DNA from: Diatrype stigma
Taxonomy: Eukaryota > Ascomycota > Sordariomycetes > Xylariales > Diatrypaceae
Assembly: GCA_022225965.2 (NCBI GenBank)
Contig: JAKJXP020000006.1
Location: 248,001 to 312,000 of the forward strand
DNA length: 64,000 nucleotides
Direction: 5' to 3'
Below the pieces are notes generated by a model. It made no database searches and had not been told where the DNA came from. It saw nothing but the letters and a program-made list of their open reading frames with translations. Every line of letters begins with the position of its first letter. Within the stretch, counting starts at the first letter, position 1. Shown here one piece after another: positions 11,008 through 24,200 of this stretch. A program made the translations under genes and the position numbers.

Positions 11008-12501
11008 CTAAGTCACGGTGTAACCGCCGTCGACGCGGAGGTCGGCCCCGGTAACGTACTGCGCAGCATCGGACAGCAGGAAGGTGACAGGACCCATCAG
11101 GTCAACAGGCTGGCCCATCTTGCCCTGGGGAATGAGAGAGATCCACTGTCGCTTGAGCTCTGGGTTGTCGTCGAGGATCTTTTCGGTCCTGTTGGGAATG
11201 GGTATTAGTATCATGATTACCAGGTGACTTCCAAGTAAACGAAGAGCTAGAGATAGAAGAAGAATGCGAGCGGGTAACTTACAGAGCGGTCAGCATGTAA
11301 CCTGGAGAAATGCAGTTCACGCGGATGCCGGCATGGGCCCACTCAACAGCGAGAGAAGCGGCCATGTGTCTCACGGCAGCCTTAGCGGCATTGTAGGGTC
11401 TATGTTATGAATGACGTCAGCCTTCCTCCTCATGACTACTCATGATCTTCCATGGCCATTCATGACCACCAACCAGTTCTTGATCTTGACTTGGGGTAAT
11501 AGTAAAAAGACTCACGTTTGTGGCTGTGGCGTGTTGACAATAGCACCAGACATGCTGCCAATCAGGACCATGCTACCAGGGGCATTTCGGTTCATCAGAT
11601 GCTTAGCAACGCTGGTCGCAAAGAGATAGGTACCATCAACATTGACACCCCAGAGCTTTCTCATACGATCAATCGGATAGTCAATGGCCTGGAAGTTCTC
11701 GGTAAAGCCGGCGCTGGTAACCAAATGATCGATCTTTCCGTGCTCCTTGAGGACGTCGTCGATGCAAGCCTGAACTGACTCGGGGTCAGAGACGTCGGCG
11801 TAATGTGCCGTCACCTTAGGAACTCGCACGGAGCCTGGGTTCTCCCGCCGGAACACGTTGACAAGCTCGATAGCCTGCTTCTCGGCCTCCTCCTCTGTGG
11901 TAGCATACTGTTAGCATGGTCTCAACTGATTGGGCTTTGGTGTTGTAGTAGGTATGACCAGATTCCAGTCCAAAGTACAAAGAGATAGATTAATAATGGC
12001 AAGGATGAGGATAGCGTAAGGCTGAGGAGGGTGACATTGCGACACCTCCAACTTTTAGATTGCACCTATCCAATCCGTGTGGGGGTAATGTTGGGGGAAT
12101 TTGTAGAGCTGGTTGGTTTTTCACTTACTGTTCATGTCAACGATTGCCAAGTTAGCACCGCTAATAACCATGCCTTGGCCCATGACAAGTCCTAGACCCC
12201 GCGCACCTCCCGTCACGATGCCGACCCTGCCCTCCAGAGAGAAGGAGGCCAGGGTCCGCTTCATGTGTTGTCCACCTCGACCTTGGACGGGTGCAGAGGG
12301 GGGAAGCTCGTCCTCTTCCGGGTACTCAACCGTAATTGATTCATCCGTACGGGCGAATCCACCAGGCGTCGGCGAACCACCCTTGGGTGGCTCTAGGAAA
12401 GAACGGCTGGTATGGAAACAAGCTGCAGTGGCTGGTCGGAGGGCAGCCGCGCTAAGAGCGCGCGTCGCTGTAGCGGTACGGAAGAGGGTTCGTGACAACA
12501 T
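11008..12501 (-). CDS. Short-chain dehydrogenase/reductase, classical SDR, ArDH/Sou1-like, probably mitochondrial
   Basis: Four exons on the minus strand: 12129-12501, 11516-11894, 11283-11399 and 11008-11188, joined by GT-AG introns of 234, 116 and 94 nt. They give 349 aa in frame. The first 50 residues are Arg/Ala/Ser-rich without acids until later, a typical mitochondrial leader. The cofactor motif TGGARGLG lies at 97-104, catalytic S240, and Y253-x3-K257 in YNAAK, so the SDR tetrad is present. The end [11 protein letters not shown] is typical of classical SDRs. Closest recollection is fungal D-arabinitol 2-dehydrogenase/sorbose-reductase-like enzymes acting on polyols or ketoses with NAD(P)H; the substrate cannot be decided from sequence. 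The last intron has a TACTAAT branch site. For intron 1 the acceptor at 11895 was chosen because it alone keeps phase with the GTAAGT donor at 12128 and yields DMNKEEAEKQ. Confidence 0.9.
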
Positions 12502-15500
12502 GATGGTCAGGAATGAAAGAGTCTATAATGGGAAATTCGCCAAGTGCCGACAGAAGAAAGAATAGAATGAAAGAGTAGTGATGGTAGTGGTGAGAATGAT
12601 AGAGAGTTAGACCTGCAAGTGTGAAACGAATCCGACTTCGATGGAGGTCGTGTTGATGATGTGGTTTGGATGCAGTGACTTCGTTACCTCTGTATTGATA
12701 ACGTCGGGTCGTGGCGATTGGGAAATCTCTGAAAGGACGCAGCTTCAAGGAAGACAGCTAGAATGGCTTCAAGACCACGAGCGCTGGAAAATGGCAAACA
12801 ATGGACGTATGACGTAACTAGTTTGATGAAAAAAGGCCGTTAACAATTTGCATAGGGATCTGCAAGTTGTGGGCTTGTGGACTTGTGGTGCGGGTTGGGG
12901 CGAAGGTATTCACGCCAGATGGTTCAGAGGGAATGTGTCTTCACCAAGAATGTGAGAGAAGTGTGACAGAGGAGGATGCAGGAGGACGAGAGGGAAGAAA
13001 CACGAGAACGCAGGGAAACCACCAGCTTCTTGCACCCAGCGGATTCACGATCTTTTTTGTTTCCCGCCGTATCGATAAAGAAATATTGTTAGTACCCCTG
13101 GTACCCAACCCCTGTACCAGCTGTTCTGTGTCGTCATGTACCGTCAGGGGGTAGAACTGCGGAGAGGGTACGTCGACGGCCTCGTGTCAAGCGTGTCAAG
13201 CATACACATGCATGTGTGCAGGCTGGCAGGCAGTTACCTAGTACATACATACATGCCCTCCAACCCTTGTATCTAGGTATCGTAGCTTGGTGACTTGAGT
13301 GCCAGAGTTACAAAATGCTTAAGTGCTTGAGTGCTTGAGTGCTTGAGCTACCTACATACACCTAGTACCTGTAGGCTGTAGGCTGCAGGCTGCAGGCTGT
13401 AGTTGGGGGCAAGGTGGCTACATAGAGCTTCCTTCCACATTCCCCAATAGCGGGGCAGAATGACAGAGCTCCGGTGGGGTTTCCTTGCTAGCCCAGTTCT
13501 TGGCTAGGCGTTCTCTGGGGCCTTCTGGAGCTCCTGGGGCCTTTGAGCGACGATCCAGCCCAGCCAGCCCCGGTTCAGTCGACCTCCTTTAGGCGATCAG
13601 TAACCAATGTAGTCTCTCGAACCGCCGCATGTGGGTACCCATCCCATGCATTGGGGACGTCGGACGCGAAACCGGGACCCGCCCTATGCATACATAGTAC
13701 ATACAGCGATGCATCTGCATACCTACCTACGTACATTTACGACCTATATTTGCCCCCAGTTGCCTATGTTTTATAGCTGCGATAAACGCTACGCACGAAG
13801 GTATGGAGTCTCCATCTTTGGGAGCATCGGTCAAAGCTGACTTGGCTGATCAGGGTCGCTCTTGTCGATCTAGACCAGGTTCGCACAAGCCCATGTACCT
13901 ACTACATATACTATTGGACTATTAGTTCTGCCTTGGAAGCTGGTCTAAGTAGTTGTATGCGAGTTACGGGGCAGTTGGAAGGCAAGAGGTGTTGGAAAGG
14001 GGGCAGTCAGAGTCTCTGGCAGTTCCAGACCTAGCCGAGAGATCTTGGTCAAAGGTCTCATGATACTTTCGGAACGTTCTATATCTGTACGTTCGAGATG
14101 CAACCTATCTCCTAGATAGATCGTACATGTGAGCCTTAAAGGTATCATGGGGGAATTCATCCTCATAATGGTGGTTTGGTAAAGGTAGATGCCGTTCCAA
14201 GATATCGATACAAACCTGCCTGCAATACTATGTAGGTACATGCTAAACTAGTGGTTTTCCCCAATAACCCCAGGTATTCCCACCTCTTGCCACTTAAGCT
14301 TATCCCAGAGCTGAAGACTTTGCTAATTATACCCAGGTATGTACACTATAATAACTTACACACCTCTTACAGTGCCCCTTTTATTCTGTTCTAGTAACGC
14401 TTCCGATCTTTCCTCTTTTCCACCTTGGAACCGAATACAGACATAGCAATACAGACATAGCACATTGGGTTTCCCGTGTTCGGTTTGCATGAAAAGGGAC
14501 AGCATTCCAAGGTCTTCCACACCACACCGCACCACACCACACCACCATCGTGAATCCCCTTATCGGCTTCTGCGGCCAAGAAGATAGCGAGGTCATGCTG
14601 GGCTTGTGACTGTTCCCAAGGTCCTTGCAGCAGATACAGAGGAAAAGGAAAAATTGGAAGCAGGCTGCGAAAGCCGGACATTCTTACTACTGCGTATGTC
14701 ACTGTACGATCCTCCATCCCACGTTTACCCCCCACCCCACAGTCCGAACTCCACACGATTTCCCCCCCTCAGCTGTGTATCACGAATTGCCAAGGATCGT
14801 GAGATTTCGACTGGTGTTAGATCTTGCCCAGAGTAGCGCATTGACTCGAGCCCTAAAAAATAGTGTGCTCCTCCTGGCATCCACTAACATTGCGTCAAGC
14901 TGCTTTTCCACCGCTATTCTACTACCTAGGTATGTAATGCGGCGGTCTTGCTGCGAAATATGTATGTACTTAAGTATGGATTCCCACTTCGATCCAACGC
15001 AACATGTTTCGAAAAGAAAGCGAACAGCTGTCATTATCACCGGGGATGCATTTGTTTTTTCTTCCAAAATGTGGAACAAACTGGTCGCTTACCTACCGCT
15101 TACCTACGACCTATCACACCACCATACATACATATATGTACGCACGTATTAGTTGGGGATCGTGGGATCCTGACCACCGGAACGGCTTATTCGCCTAGAA
15201 CTAAACTTAAGCTTGGGCACCTTCTACGCCAGTACGCTTAGGGGTAGGGTAAAGCTAAAGTAGGTGCCGTCTTGGCATCCTTCCAGTTCTCCCCACGAAC
15301 AAATCCAAGACCTAGAACCCCAAGACCTCCCTCTCGGACAAGGGCTAGAACCTGCATGGGCAAACCTGGCAACCGTGGAAAGATTGGGAAAACTCATCGA
15401 GTCACGATGGCTTCGTGAAATTACCTCACTGCCAATTTGAAATTGTCTAACCCCACGAAAACGCGAATAAGCGAATAAGCGCGGATAAGGTCCCTCATCC

Positions 15501-18086
15501 CTGCACCCGTGACCCGTGCCGCCCAGACAAGAGTTGCAACTTGCAGCAAGCCAAAGCTCCGACCGATTCCCAGTCAGACTTTCGGCATGCAGGAAACGCA
15601 AGAATGCCATGGCGTACGAAAGAAGAATTCCAACACGCAGCTAGGCACGCAGCTAGGTACGCAGCTAGCACGCGCATCCGACAAGCTCGCTTTTCCAACG
15701 ACTAGGTACCGAGCACGTTAGGAACCGCGCAGCACTCACGATAACAGTCAGCTTCACAGTGTCGAACGGCACTCTCGTTTTGAGTCAGTATGAGCGAGCC
15801 CCATGTAGCGGTTGTAGTTGTATAGTGCTCCCGGATCCTTGGCGTGGGTGCTCAACTACACGGCAGGCGCCCGACACCTCGCCACGAGGGACGGGAATAA
15901 GCATCAGATGACTAGAAAAAAATAGAAGAAAAAGAGGGTAAAAGAGTACCTTAAAATCCAACTTCACGATAGTTCCCCCTCGGCTGTCAGTGGCACACAG
16001 TACGCTCCGCTATACGGACACACCGACAGTTTTTCATTCCCCCATATTTCGTCCCCGTCGATTAGCCACTCGCTCCGCTCACTCGCTCCATCGCTCAAAC
16101 ACCGCAAGTCCCTGGAAGGACAGCTCATCGCTCTCAGCCCAAGATTTTAAAGAGATCTCCAAGATCTCCCTGCGTACCAAGGTAGATATATACAGGGAAG
16201 TCCCAGCCGCTCCCTCTGCCCAATCCGGAGTCTTCTATCGCGTTCGACAGAAAGTCCAAAGTCACGATGCCATGGAACGCTAAGAAAAAGATGACGGTTG
16301 CGCAAACCACCTTTCCTCCTTTGCTTTTCTTTCCACATTTTCCATTGCTACATGCCTACCTCTCTGGCTTGACTCGGATGACGCGGACGCTATACACTAC
16401 GTGAAACTCCTAGATCCGACTTTCCGGCTGCGACACGGTAGCTCTTGGCTGAAGCTGCCTCGTTCACGATCGTAATACCTACATCCATTGTCTTTGTGAT
16501 CTGACGGCATATGAACCTCGCAACATTTCGGGATCGTTGCCTAGCCTGTCGTCTGAGTAACCCTCTGCTACGAAGAGATAAGACGCACTAGTATTACGGA
16601 CGATTAAACAATATACATAGTATACTGACTTGGGACGTTGAACTCTCGACAGCGCATTCGTGTTCACAAGGGCGCATCCATCACGCAGGATGTGGCTTCA
16701 AGTTGCATTCGCTATAGGGCGCGATACCGATTCTATTGAAATACTGGCTTGGGAAGTTCATGCCTCGAGAGGAGATGAACAGCCACCGTGTCTCAGGTAA
16801 ATTTAGAGAGAATGCTATGTAACTGTGGACGCGCAAAACCGCGCGAGCGGGAGCGGGGTGTCAATTGTTTCCCCCCATACCTTGGGTGCTTCAAGCTAAA
16901 AACCTGCATGTCCGAATCCGAACTTGAGGAAAGTCACGATGTTTCGGTGTTGCCCCCCCTGAAAAGTTTGATATGGCGTACTATGCGAAGTCGGAGCGGT
17001 CTACCCGCGTGGTGGTTCTCTTATCGTAATCAAATCTTGTACCTAGACTAAGGGCTAAGGTAGGGCTAGAGATGATCGACGGGCCCGGAGTATAAAATAG
17101 CTAACGTTTGTCCCCTAATGCCCTAATTACTACCTACTCCTTGCGCATATCCCGCATTATCACATGCGAATCTAGCCTAGTTATCAACAGTGAGAATGTA
17201 TGCTCACTCAGCGAAACCCGAAATCGTTACAGTGAAATCGTCTCCCTATATGTAGGTGTAAATACATATTGCCTACAGCAAGTTTGATAGATCAGTCACC
17301 TCGCTACCAAAGTACTTAAGCCACGAAGTCCAAGTATAATAGGTCAGGGGCTTCGGAGTGCATACCTAAGCGTGTGGGGCGGATGAATGTATGTTTTCAG
17401 ACATCAACATGTGAACGCCTGGAGATCTCGAGAAGTTTGATCTTTATAACAGGACATCGTAATTAATCCACTTCATATTACGCCGTCATGGCTAAGACTT
17501 CTTACATCCTTGCGTTTGAACAAAAATTACACCTGGCGCTTGAAACCTTATTGATATCAGGTAACAATACATTCATTTCATGGTGATCCTTATTCGGTGT
17601 ACCTATAGTATCAGGCTAGATGAAGTCGAGGCATCTCGGGTTGGTATCACAAGCTGAGCAAAACTTGATTATCTAATTCGTTAGTAAAACTAGACTATGA
17701 GATGCCCAGAGATAGATACACCGAGTGGAGATGAAATTTCCAGGAGGTTTAGCGAAGTCCATGGAATTAAAACAGATATATATACCCAATGCCAGAAGTA
17801 ACTTGCCAGTAGCATGTCGGACGACATTCGCTACGATTTGAGCAACTTCTGAAATTCGAGTAAGAAACTGATTCGTGTAGATGTGTGAAAACATGAGGTC
17901 TGAATGAGCATGAAGTATCTGGTCTTGAGTTCTTCCAGGGGCGAGGCGAACATGGATTACAATCGTGAACATAAAAAAACTATCCCCCCAGGGTATCGAC
18001 ACCCGGCCTTGGGCAGCCGCACGAAGACGAACACTTCTGCAATATACACATACGGTTTATCCCATCTTAAAAGCAGTCGACGCCCT
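12502..18086. other. Gene-poor spacer with microsatellites
   Basis: The right-hand few hundred bases next to the SDR start are its promoter and 5' UTR. Beyond about 12.8 kb no conserved coding is seen. Tandem simple repeats include AGTGCTTG units at 13319-13349, GTAGGCTGCAG units at 13371-13403, and three copies of an ACGCAGCTAGG unit at 15634-15669. Several ORFs of 60-175 codons exist but have no motif and random-looking composition. TACCTAC/GTAGGTA words are scattered throughout. Confidence 0.5.
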
Positions 18087-18095
18087 GGTTCTATT
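18087..18095. repeat. Target-site duplication, left copy of the MITE
   Basis: GGTTCTATT; identical to the 9 bases at 18648-18656 on the other side of the 551-bp element. Confidence 0.75.
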
Positions 18096-18096
18096 T

Positions 18097-18647
18097 AGGG
18101 TGTCACGCAACGCAACCTATGCAACGCGATTGCCACCAATTGGTTGCCACCAGCCTCTGCAACCCATCCATTCAGGATTTTTCTGAATTGCGCAACCTAC
18201 AACGCAACCCACGATACTTTCCCCTGATTACGCAACTGGTTGCACGTTATAATGGCTGGTAATTATGGCTAATATATACCGCCATACCAAGAATTATAAG
18301 GGCTTAAAGGGGGGGGATGGATTGCTAAGAAAGGGGGTTGCCAGAAAGGGAATGCCGGAAAGGGATGCCAGGTATGGGTCGGTAAGAAAGGTAATAAGAA
18401 ACTTTTATTACGCAGGGCTATAACGTACTTTAAATACGCCAGATAAACGCCAAAAATCCGTTTTACGACCTTTATATATGCCCTTATTTTAACCCGATTT
18501 GGATACCTATTGCAACTAATACAACGCCACTGCAATTTGGTTGCAATTGCGCAACGGCAATCCACCAAATCCAAGGGGCTGATTGCAGTTACTGCAATCC
18601 ATCCACCAGAGGTCCTGGTTGTAATGGATTGCGTTGCGTGACACCCT
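18097..18647. mobile_element. MITE-like DNA transposon, 551 bp, 19-bp perfect TIRs
   Basis: The left end AGGGTGTCACGCAACGCAA (18097-18115) is the exact reverse complement of the right end at 18629-18647. A direct repeat GGTTCTATT lies outside both ends (18087-18095 and 18648-18656), with one extra T at 18096, so the target duplication is 9 bp (9 of 10 if that T is counted). A 9-10-bp duplication fits Mutator-like (MULE) transposition better than the 8 bp of hAT or TA of mariner. The interior has no ORF of note and is littered with GCAAC/GTTGC words in both orientations. It is therefore a non-autonomous element that needs a transposase from elsewhere. Perfect ends and a nearly perfect duplication point to recent insertion without RIP damage. 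Confidence 0.85.
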
Positions 18648-18656
18648 GGTTCTATT
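18648..18656. repeat. Target-site duplication, right copy of the MITE
   Basis: GGTTCTATT directly after the right terminal inverted repeat; pairs with 18087-18095. Confidence 0.75.
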
Positions 18657-19600
18657 GACTAGCATAGGCTTGATCATATATCTACTTTCAAGCCTCACAC
18701 CAAGAACCTGCAATTAAATTGCTAAAATGGTGCGCGAAGAAGAGGGATATGGTGAAACTCTGCTCTGCAGTTTTCTGTTCCACATAGAACGCTGCTACAT
18801 AGATTAGAAGCAGACCCCAAGTGGATCTACTTCGACGAGGACACCTGCAGATACTGGCAACCGGGCCAGTAAGTACGAGTGAGAGAACGGGCTGTGCTGC
18901 TTTGGTTCACTTCGCCATGTTTGGTGTGGGCCTAGAGATGAGGCCTCAAGAACTAGTTAGCGGAAGTTCTGATTCCCACCGGGCCCGAGGGATCCGTAGT
19001 ATACTGGGCAGGGGCAAAAGGTTTAAAATCGCCCCTGGTTAAATTATGCCCAAGTTGAATCGCGGGTGGCGCCCAAGTACTCGGAACCCCTGAGCCCCTG
19101 AGATACTCGTAATTCGGGAGGTCAATAGCGATTATACGACAGGAGGCAGCGAACCAGGACCGACAATGGCAACCAAAGTATAGGGGCAACAGTGTATATT
19201 GTACGGAGAATAAGTCTGCCCCTGTATTGGCTACGTATGAAGGGTTTCCTAATCAATACTGCATCTACTGTTGCGCGATGATCCCCTGATAACCCCATTC
19301 CTTTCTGACCCGGTATGAGTAGCCTAAGTGAAGTGGTAGCAACTAGAGGTTCGATAGTTGGCCTTGCAACTTGGACAAGTCTACCTATGAGTTCATTAAC
19401 GAATAACACCCGTAATGTTTGTATTAGCTCTTTATAGATATTTGGATACGCCTGTATATGACTGACATCACCAAGGGTAGGACGGACATTGATTTGGGTG
19501 TTCAAGGAGCGTAGAGGATATACTGTGTAACTATATTTTTCCTTCCAGTGAAAGCGAGGCAAGTATTGGTAACTCTCAAGATAGGGGGGTCGAGGACCCT
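18657..19600. other. Spacer, no gene recognised
   Basis: A 146-codon minus-strand ORF (19122-19562) contains ELIGRLVQVARPTIE followed by a hydrophobic stretch, faintly like a Copia reverse-transcriptase block. Without a catalytic motif this cannot be supported. Confidence 0.3.
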
Positions 19601-21290
19601 TGTACCATGTTCTCCCGAGGACCAGCTGTAGCTGTAGTTATCTAGGTTATACCGAAACCACAAGGTTCAACACAAGGCTGCTTTCATATCTGCTGAACTT
19701 GATAGAACAATATTCCCGGGAAAGCCCAGAAAGTAGCTGGTCAAGTTTACTGTTATACATCTAGAAATGATTATAGTTCTGGAAGCTGCCTACCTTTGAA
19801 GCTCGCCTCATAGGGAGCACCACGCTGAGATATTGTCATTTCCCGCGGCATGTCCATGCTCTATCTTATGAGCCCAAGCCATTGTTGGTCGTAATACATA
19901 CTATAGGCCACCAAGTCTTCCAGCTGTAGTAGTCTTTCGTCATACCAGCTATAGATATACCTACCGTTCAAGGACTCGGCAACGTTTGCGGAGGTCGTTA
20001 ACCTCAGCTGGTCCGTATAGGGCAAGAAGCTTGACTGCCCGTAGTAGTAGAAGTAGAGATGGTGGTTACTAGATACGAATCCGCTATATCCTCGAGCATC
20101 TCAGAGGAATAGTAGGTAGCCCGACGCCAAGCCCTCAAAACTGAAGCAATAGCCCCTATTCGATCGCTACAGCCACCTTCCACGCACGAGCAGCGCCGAG
20201 TTTGGCATCGATACCCATAGGTACCATATCGAGGACCTCGTCGACCACGACGAGCGGTAGCAGCTGACACCAAACTGACCATGGTTTCCAGGCGATTGTA
20301 GCGAGGTTTCGTCAGCTAGATAGGGGCATCTCAAGCCCCGGATGGGATACTCGACGGGAGAGGGGCGGCACCTCACCCTCGTGGTCGACGACTATAGCTG
20401 CTGCTGCTCCGGTATACCGCCTACGCAAGCCGCGTCGACGAGACTAGTGGGGGGATGGGGCGAAAGGCGCGTCGTCATCCCCGTCGACGATTGTCCGGGA
20501 ACCGTATCATGAACCGTATCATAAAGTTCGACCCTGAGAATTGTAGCGAGCACTCCTCTTCTACGCTACCAGTGATGACGACGAAACTGAAGCAACGACT
20601 TTCGTCTATACTACCTAGGACCGCATTGCGTTTCAGCGACTATGACGATGTCTTCTTCATTGTCACCGTCTATTTCGGTGTGCAATAGTAGCTAGCATGC
20701 ATGATAACCACGTGCTCGGCTGATAGCTGATCCTGCTCACGGGAAGTTCCAGGAAAGACACTATCGTCATGTTGCTCCTCCTCAGCTGCGGGCTCGTCGA
20801 GTATACACCTGTCGTCATCGTCGCTATCGTTAAGCGTGGATACCCATTCCTCCTGTCACTGATGCCTGACGCCCACGCCTATGCCGACCTGCTAGTTACC
20901 TGCGGGTGAGCAACATGGCGTTGAAGTAGGACCGTAACAGCGACGCTATGTCTATATCCGTCTAACGGGCCTTTTCGCATAACTGTGCATGCCGCGCAGC
21001 TCGGGGTATTTGGATCTCATCTTCGCTGTTGCTTTGCTGACGACGCTTCCGCGGCTGCGGGGGGCGCGGCCTTTCTGTATCGATGGCGTGGGCCGCCTGG
21101 TTCACGCAGAGACCTACTGGGCGCCGAGAAACAACACGGGGTCAACGTATCTCCCACGACAGTCATACTTCGACACGGACTCGTACGTGAATGGCTACGC
21201 AGCCGCCAGCGTGCCAGGTCTCAGAACTAGTGGACGGGACTCGGTGATGCGAAGCAAGCTGCGGCATCAACAGGGAGAACCGGTATAGTT
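19600..21290 (-). pseudogene. Eroded coding relic of unknown family
   Basis: The minus strand gives several open, protein-like segments in shifting frames. They include EIDGDNEEDIVIVAETQCG (about 20630-20690), an acidic segment with DSDDDDRCILDEP (about 20800-20835), and a Tyr-rich segment with SLNGRYIYSWYDERLLQLED (about 19905-19965). They are separated by stops and frameshifts. CpG-rich GTCGACGA words are common, so the decay does not look like RIP. The family is not recognised; a transposon-encoded or orphan protein are both possible. Confidence 0.35.
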
Positions 21291-24200
21291 CTCTATCTAT
21301 TTCGAGGACTCAAGTTCCCGCCTCGGCGGTAATGGCATGCTGCATTGTACATGGCGGGTGGTGCTGTTGGCCAGGGTAGACCGCGACCTTTTTCGTTAGG
21401 AGGTGGTAGTAGCTTATGGTTTGTTGGTGATGGCTAGAGAGATGAGACGAGGACAAGAGAGAAATCGTCGTAACCGTATAGTAGTCTGGAGGGGGCTCCG
21501 GCTCGAGGACCGTGGATGTCGCTCAAAACTCGTCAGTATACGCATGAGTTGTGATTGAGAGGGTGATGTCTGCACCATCCTCATCATCACCAATGGTCAT
21601 CTGAACTACGGATAGTTTGGCTCTGGAAACGAGAGTTCCCAAGACCTGATTAAACCATCTCTTTTCTTCTCTAAAACAGCAACGCCGTTGTATTTGTCAG
21701 GTATACAATTATATCTTTGATAAGGCGGTACCTACGTTCGCGTCGAGAGGTCAAGTGAAGGAGTGTTCCATGGAATGCTTTCGAAGACTCGGCGTACTAT
21801 GGGATCAAGAGGATATCTGCTCATCCATAGCCCATTCCCGCAACTACGAGTTATCTCGTGTTAGAAGGCCCTGCTTCACGGAACACCTGTGCACAAACTG
21901 TTCCCAACTAAGCGACATTGCCTGACCGAGCCTCTGGGAAGAACTGTTTACGAATCGGCACACTTGGACAACATGGAGCTTCAACTTGCTTGGAGAAGTA
22001 ATCGGCGATACTGAGAATAACACCTATCTGGCCTGAAATTAAGGTTATAGTTAGCGCGCGGGGGTGAAAAGGGGAGAAGGTGGCTGCGTGGGACTGATGT
22101 CAATCTCGCGTGATCGTCACAATGTCTATATTACTCTGGTAACATTTATGACTCATGGCAACTCATGTATGTAAGCCTCGAACCAGAAACAATGGACATT
22201 AAGAAGATAGAACCGACTAGCTCGACATCGCAACTTACGCTCTCTCATGTAAGAACCGTGCTTATACAAGGGTTAGCTTTCTCGGCTTCCTCCCGCGAGC
22301 GGACATTACCCCAAAAATGTTTATCTCGCATGAGCCGGCCGAATCAGAGGCGTGGCTGAGATATGGTGCCTTGAGCTATTTCTCAACGGTAGGCGAAGAG
22401 GGTTACGATGTGAGCCGTTGGTATCCGATAGCTTGAAGGGGTCGAGGTGGGATTCGCCAGGCTCTTTGCTTTTCTCCTAAGGCTTCTGGGGCGCAACCTT
22501 AAATCAGTTTTGAGCCATCTTCGCGCCGCAGTGCCGGATTGACAAAACCAATCGAGGCTCGCAGCCGGTACCTGTTCTTCGTCCTTCCTGGAAAAGGGGT
22601 AGGGGCTCGGGAGTGAACACGTAAATCTATAGAAGTTCTGATATAGATTGGAACGGTCCTTCACTTGTTGTCGACCCTCCAATCCGCCTCTGAAGATCTA
22701 GGCTTGTTGAGAAACTCTCTGCTACGTCTTCGAGAAGCCAGGGAGGGTACGGTATGTGGGAACTGGGGTAGACTGTCCAGGTGGCAGTTCCAATAGTCTG
22801 AAAGGTATGTTTGGTTACCTACGTTTGGGTTCGTAAACATATAAGGTCACTTGGAAGTCCACGTGGAGAGCAGAGTAAATTTCTGGAGACATAGTCCGTG
22901 ATGAGAGGGGCGGCCATGCTGGCTCAAGAGAGTATCTTGGGCTCGTATATGGACCAATCTACCGCAAGTTGCTCAGATGTACCCCAAGCATCACTTGAGC
23001 AATGGATGGGTACTCGTTCACTCGCTAGCTCCCTGTAAGGTTTCATTCTCTGGGGTATATGGAGAGGTGATTCACATTATTGGCCATACTCGACAAATCG
23101 TCTTATAGTTACTGCCAAGCTAATTGTAGCATGTTAGAAAGGGTGTCTATAACCAATATCATTAGTATGATCCCGCCATGCTGGGACAACATACGGCATG
23201 ACCCTAAGACTTTTGTTATATAAATAGCATTAGGCATACAGCCCACAAAGCTCCTAAAACATGTCACGTAGGCGCGCTATTCTAGGCATCATCAAGCTGA
23301 ATAAGCGCGACCATGAGCCAGCGCCCTGCGAGTCGGGAATGTGGTGTTCGCGCGTGAGTGGGCGGTCTGCAGATGATACTACGTTGGCAGTCTCCTGCAT
23401 GCTGAACGAATCAGGAGCAGAATCCTTCCGCATTTAAGGCCCGAGCCGGTAAATCTCGCATGCCAATTGCGTGAGAATTAGTCATAGGAGGGTATTCAAA
23501 GACCTAGGGCCCGAGTCATGGTGGCTGCCTTGAGCCTACGTATGCACCTAACAGCTCTGTAGAGTGCTTCGAAAGGGGGTCGCTCCACAAGACGCAGCGG
23601 GATAATAAGATCAAGGACGCAACCCTCTGGTCAGCGGTTTCTGACCACTGCGCTTTGTGTAACCTCGAGATATGACCATCCGCAAGCAGTCAGCCTCGAC
23701 GAGCCGCAAATGAAACGACATCCGGATACAACCGCCTAATCCTAACGAGGCTGGCCATCCCGGGAAGATAACGCGTGCCAAGTCTGCATCAGTCTAGTGC
23801 GCCGCTGACATCAGGGTAACAGTCGCACAGAGGTGAGGACGAAGTGTGGCAAAAGATGGTGCCAAAGTGCTAAAGTGGCATATTGTACCGATCAAAATGT
23901 GACAAGTGACGGGGAGATCTATGTCGGGCTGGTGCTCACCGGGTGTCTTGGCAGCTTTGGGTTGTGGTGTGGTGGAGCAATCTTGGGCGGCTCGGATACA
24001 CTATCATCTGCAGACAGGGAGTTCCTGCAGGGGCATGGGAGACTTTCATTTATTTTCGATATGGGGTGCGGCCATAACTGGTCACGACGTTGCAAACCTA
24101 AAGTGCCACGGGTGTGAGTTGACCGGGGAAATGCGGAGAGGCCGTTACGGACAGCCAGATGTGAGACTGACAAAGTAATCCTGGTGTAATACGTTGGGGA

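Noticed and set aside
11895..11905. Alternative SDR intron-1 acceptor nearer the TAACAG
   Set aside because: It would break phase with the GTAAGT donor; the downstream ACAG keeps the frame and gives a family-typical sequence.
14081..14105. tRNA T-arm-like GTTCGAGAT sequence
   Set aside because: No matching acceptor stem or anticodon arm could be found around it.
19122..19562. Copia-like reverse transcriptase block
   Set aside because: Only a loose match around ELIGRLVQVARP; no YVDD box, RNase H or integrase motif nearby.
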